This document shows positions 62,012 to 64,000 of a DNA stretch of 64,000 nucleotides, piece after piece; position 1 is the first letter of the stretch, and each line of letters begins with the position of its first letter. The notes under the pieces were generated by a model. The model was not told the DNA's origin, made no database searches, and worked only from the letters and a program-made list of their open reading frames with translations. The stretch lies in assembly GCA_029027825.1 (NCBI GenBank), contig CP093399.1, positions 1,550,001 through 1,614,000 on the forward strand, in the 5' to 3' direction. The DNA is from Rs1 sp029027825 (GTDB taxonomy: Bacteria > Pseudomonadota > Gammaproteobacteria > Pseudomonadales > Balneatricaceae). The position numbers were made by a program, and so were the translations under genes.

Positions 62012-62320
62012 ATGAGCATAGCAAAAAAAATTGAAGAGTTAGTCAGTCAAGGACTTAATTGCGCTGAGTTTTATTTGGAAAATGAGAGTCAAATGCACTC
62101 GGGCCCAGCCACCGAAAGTCATTATAAATTAATAGTGGTCAGCGATGATTTTATCGACAAAAGGGCGGTGCAGCGTCATCAGAGTGTCTATAAGTTAGTC
62201 GCCGATTTAATGAATAATCCAATTCATGCGCTGGCACTACATCTATTCACCACCACAGAGTGGGCGATCAAAGCAGATAAACAGTTGCTGTCGCCTAAAT
62301 GCCTAGGTGGGTCTAAATAG
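62012..62320 (+). CDS. BolA-like protein
   Basis: The 102 residues match the BolA fold: SIAKKIEELVSQGLNCAEFYLENESQMHSG (with the variant His) and ESHYKLIVVSDDFIDKRAVQRHQSVYKLVADLMNNPIHALALHLFT. BolA-like proteins work with monothiol glutaredoxins in iron-sulfur and stress control. The start ATG 62012 follows AGAGAG. It is convergent to mltA. Confidence 0.9.
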   Translation: MSIAKKIEELVSQGLNCAEFYLENESQMHSGPATESHYKLIVVSDDFIDKRAVQRHQSVYKLVADLMNNPIHALALHLFTTTEWAIKADKQLLSPKCLGGSK

Positions 62321-62379
62321 AAAAATTGCGCGATGTTGCATACTCGTTGTAGGCGTTTGGTGGTTTAGTTAGAGAGCTC

Positions 62380-62415
62380 TTTAAGCCGAATATTGGCTGC
62401 AATATTCGGCTTAAA
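62380..62415. terminator. Perfect stem-loop between bolA-like and mltA
   Basis: TTTAAGCCGAATATT and AATATTCGGCTTAAA flank GGCTGC. The 15-bp stem can serve both convergent genes, though neither strand has a long T-run. Confidence 0.75.
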
Positions 62416-62438
62416 TGATCGAAAGAATACTATTGCTA

Positions 62439-63539
62439 CTACTTAGGTAGCAAAATATAGATTTTACCAGTTTGTTTCATGGTGCCTGCCAGTGCTTTTG
62501 CCCTGGCCCCGCGACCGAAAAAGACATCGGCTCTGATCGGGCCATTGATAGCGCCACCAGTGTCTTGAGCAAACATCAATCTTCTATAGTCAGCACCGTC
62601 ATTGGGCAGTGAGGTACTTAACCATATGGGGCTGCCGAGCGGGATAATACGTCGATCAACCGCCACCGAGCGCTCAGGTGTCAATGGCACATTCAGTGAT
62701 CCTCGAGGCCCTTGTTCTACCTTAGTGCGCAAGGTGAAAAAGATGTAGCTCGGGTTCTTGTTTTTAAGTGCCTGCGCTTTTCTCGGGTGCTCAGTCAGCC
62801 AAGATTTAATCGATTGCAGCGAAATATCTGCTTTAGAAATTTCTTGCATGGCGACTAAGTCTCGACCAATCGCTCGGTAGGGGTGACCGTTTTGCCCCGC
62901 ATAGCCGACACCTACCAACACACCATTAGGTAACTGCACTAAACCCGATCCCTGAATATGCAAGAAAAAGGCGTCGTCACTACTGTCGACCCACAGCAAT
63001 TCATTGCCAGCTAAGGGTTGTCTAGCGCCGTCTATTTCTGCTCTTGAATAATAAGCTTGCAGTCGGCCATTCACCAACCGACCGCGAGCTCGGTTATCTT
63101 TTACTTTTAGCAAATTATTTTTAGCGGAGACCTTTAGTAAATTCGCCGGTTTTTTATACAGCGGATAATTAAAGCGCGCAGTTTTTACCAAGCTGCCTTG
63201 CAGTAAAGGCTCATAATAGCCGGTAATTAAGCCGTGCATAAAACCTTTTAAGACATTGATCGCATGCGGTTGAAAGTATTTTTGGAAAAACTGCTTAACG
63301 GCGATTGAGTTAGTCGGATTTAACTTTTTTGCCTGCTGGCAAATCTTCGACCACTGTGGCTGCTTTTTCAGCAGTTTTGGGCACTGTGCCAGTAAAGGTG
63401 CTACTAAGGCCGTGTGATCGTCCTGTTGCCAGCCCTCTAGCGCCTGCCAACTCACTGCATTTGATATGCCAGGTTTTCCGGCACAGCCAGCTAAAAACAA
63501 CAAACAAGCAAGCGCCGCTAACGTGTATCTAACCTGCAT
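62439..63539 (-). CDS. mltA: Membrane-bound lytic murein transglycosylase A
   Basis: The 366 residues start MQVRYTLAALACLLFLAGC, a lipoprotein signal with Cys near 19. The body has GLITGYYEPLLQGS, YYSRAEIDGA, LFFLHIQGSG-like AFFLHIQGSGLVQLP, RAIGRDLV, SYIFFTLR, GSLNVPLTPERSVAVDRRIIPLGSPIWL and the 3D domain FAQDTGGAINGPIRADVFFGRG with the catalytic Asp. It cleaves peptidoglycan with 1,6-anhydro products. A longer frame to 63617 lacks sense. Confidence 0.95.
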   Translation of the reverse strand: MQVRYTLAALACLLFLAGCAGKPGISNAVSWQALEGWQQDDHTALVAPLLAQCPKLLKKQPQWSKICQQAKKLNPTNSIAVKQFFQKYFQPHAINVLKGFMHGLITGYYEPLLQGSLVKTARFNYPLYKKPANLLKVSAKNNLLKVKDNRARGRLVNGRLQAYYSRAEIDGARQPLAGNELLWVDSSDDAFFLHIQGSGLVQLPNGVLVGVGYAGQNGHPYRAIGRDLVAMQEISKADISLQSIKSWLTEHPRKAQALKNKNPSYIFFTLRTKVEQGPRGSLNVPLTPERSVAVDRRIIPLGSPIWLSTSLPNDGADYRRLMFAQDTGGAINGPIRADVFFGRGARAKALAGTMKQTGKIYILLPK

Positions 63540-63869
63540 AATTAATTTTCTGCTACTCTTAAAAACCATAGTGTAATCCCAAATAATACGCTGATATAGC
63601 ATCGTTTTGCCGATCATTATGCTCGGCGTTTCGCTATAAAAGCCACAGTATAACAGTCGCTTAAGCTGTTCAGCTAGGCCGAATGTTGGATATGACGAGC
63701 AGTGGCTTGGTTTACTCTAGATTCTACAGACTAGTATTGCTGTAGAAATCTGATGCATCGCGGTGCTTCCCGTAACTGAGCATTCCCAGCAATTAGTGCC
63801 GTTAACATTAAATTATTTCAGATAGTGATAATTGTCACCTTCTACGGGCGGGTATGAACTCTGTACTAG
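63540..63869. other. Promoter-side spacer of mltA
   Basis: About 330 bp with no gene or repeat seen. Confidence 0.4.
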
Positions 63870-64000
63870 TAGAAATCTCTGCATAACTTACCCAGAGGGT
63901 ATGATAACTGCGCTTGGTAATACGGCGTTAAAAACCAGCTCAACATGCTCATTTACACCAGTAATACCCGTTAAGAAGGGTACACTGCACCCAAAGTAAG
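63870..64000. repeat. MITE-B long form, cut by the window edge
   Basis: TAGAAATCTCTGCATAACTT, the CCCAGAGGGTATGATAACTGCG block and GGCGTTAAAAACCAGCTCAA match the long MITE-B at 52201-52379 from its left end. The right end lies outside. Confidence 0.85.

Noticed and set aside
1..64000. tRNA, rRNA or CRISPR loci
   Set aside because: No tRNA T-loop/acceptor arrangement, no rRNA sequence and no repeat-spacer array was recognised by eye.

Overview
The window looks like chromosome from an AT-rich, Gram-negative gammaproteobacterium, probably marine and aerobic or facultative. This rests on gene content: htpG with a sigma-32-type promoter, FadL, a DUF3422 / BolA / MltA neighbourhood, a HemN-type coproporphyrinogen oxidase with an FNR-type box, NikR/NikKML, and a delta-class carbonic anhydrase. 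I cannot name the species. Coding density is low. Several genes carry a single inactivating change, and the spacers are full of short non-coding mobile elements, which suggests a genome under relaxed selection.

Layout. 1-398 is the end of a REP-associated transposase. 657-4847 is a SiaB-SiaC phosphorylation switch linked to an HD-GYP c-di-GMP phosphodiesterase and, across a gap, a PAS-PP2C phosphatase. 5005-7271 is a scrap heap of mobile DNA: a transposase fragment, a tyrosine recombinase remnant and nested Y1 transposase elements. 7291-13736 is a very AT-rich membrane protein gene followed by a 2014-residue RTX protein. 14156-15579 is a frameshifted phosphomannose-isomerase-like gene. 17614-26091 is a fatty-acid degradation block (SDR, thioesterase, acyl-CoA dehydrogenase, a FadN-type enzyme interrupted by an amber codon, thiolase, MerR regulator, FadL), with the same palindromic operator in front of the MerR gene and of fadL. 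26912-29708 has ddl, a GNAT enzyme and a NIF3-like protein. 30207-33699 is a 3-hydroxybutyrate/acetoacetate locus (scoB, scoA, LysR, bdhA) in which scoA and bdhA each have one in-frame stop. 33668-41985 holds fetB, ung, DUF924, pheA, a MocR regulator lacking its PLP lysine, a PLP gamma-family enzyme and an EF-hand protein. 42981-47135 has a YHS protein, nickel uptake genes nikKML with nikR, and DUF3301. 47503-51937 has DUF599, htpG and an aminotransferase. 53361-57238 has delta-carbonic anhydrase and a small Cys-rich protein, multicopper oxidase and cytochrome c group. 57429-63539 has hemN, two uncharacterised genes, DUF3422, a BolA-like protein and mltA.

Repeats. Four families of non-coding, inverted-repeat-ended elements (called MITE-A to MITE-D here) occupy much of the intergenic DNA. 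MITE-A (ends CCTGAATC / GATTCAGG) and MITE-B (ends GAGACCTC / GAGGTCTC) are flanked by 5-bp direct repeats. MITE-C (CCTGATTAG...) and MITE-D (CCTGATTACCC...) are flanked by 8-bp direct repeats. These can be read base by base in the sequence and show that the elements moved as units. One MITE-C lies inside a MITE-A, and two MITE-D copies have exchanged flanks as if a small circle had integrated. No matching transposase is visible in the window.
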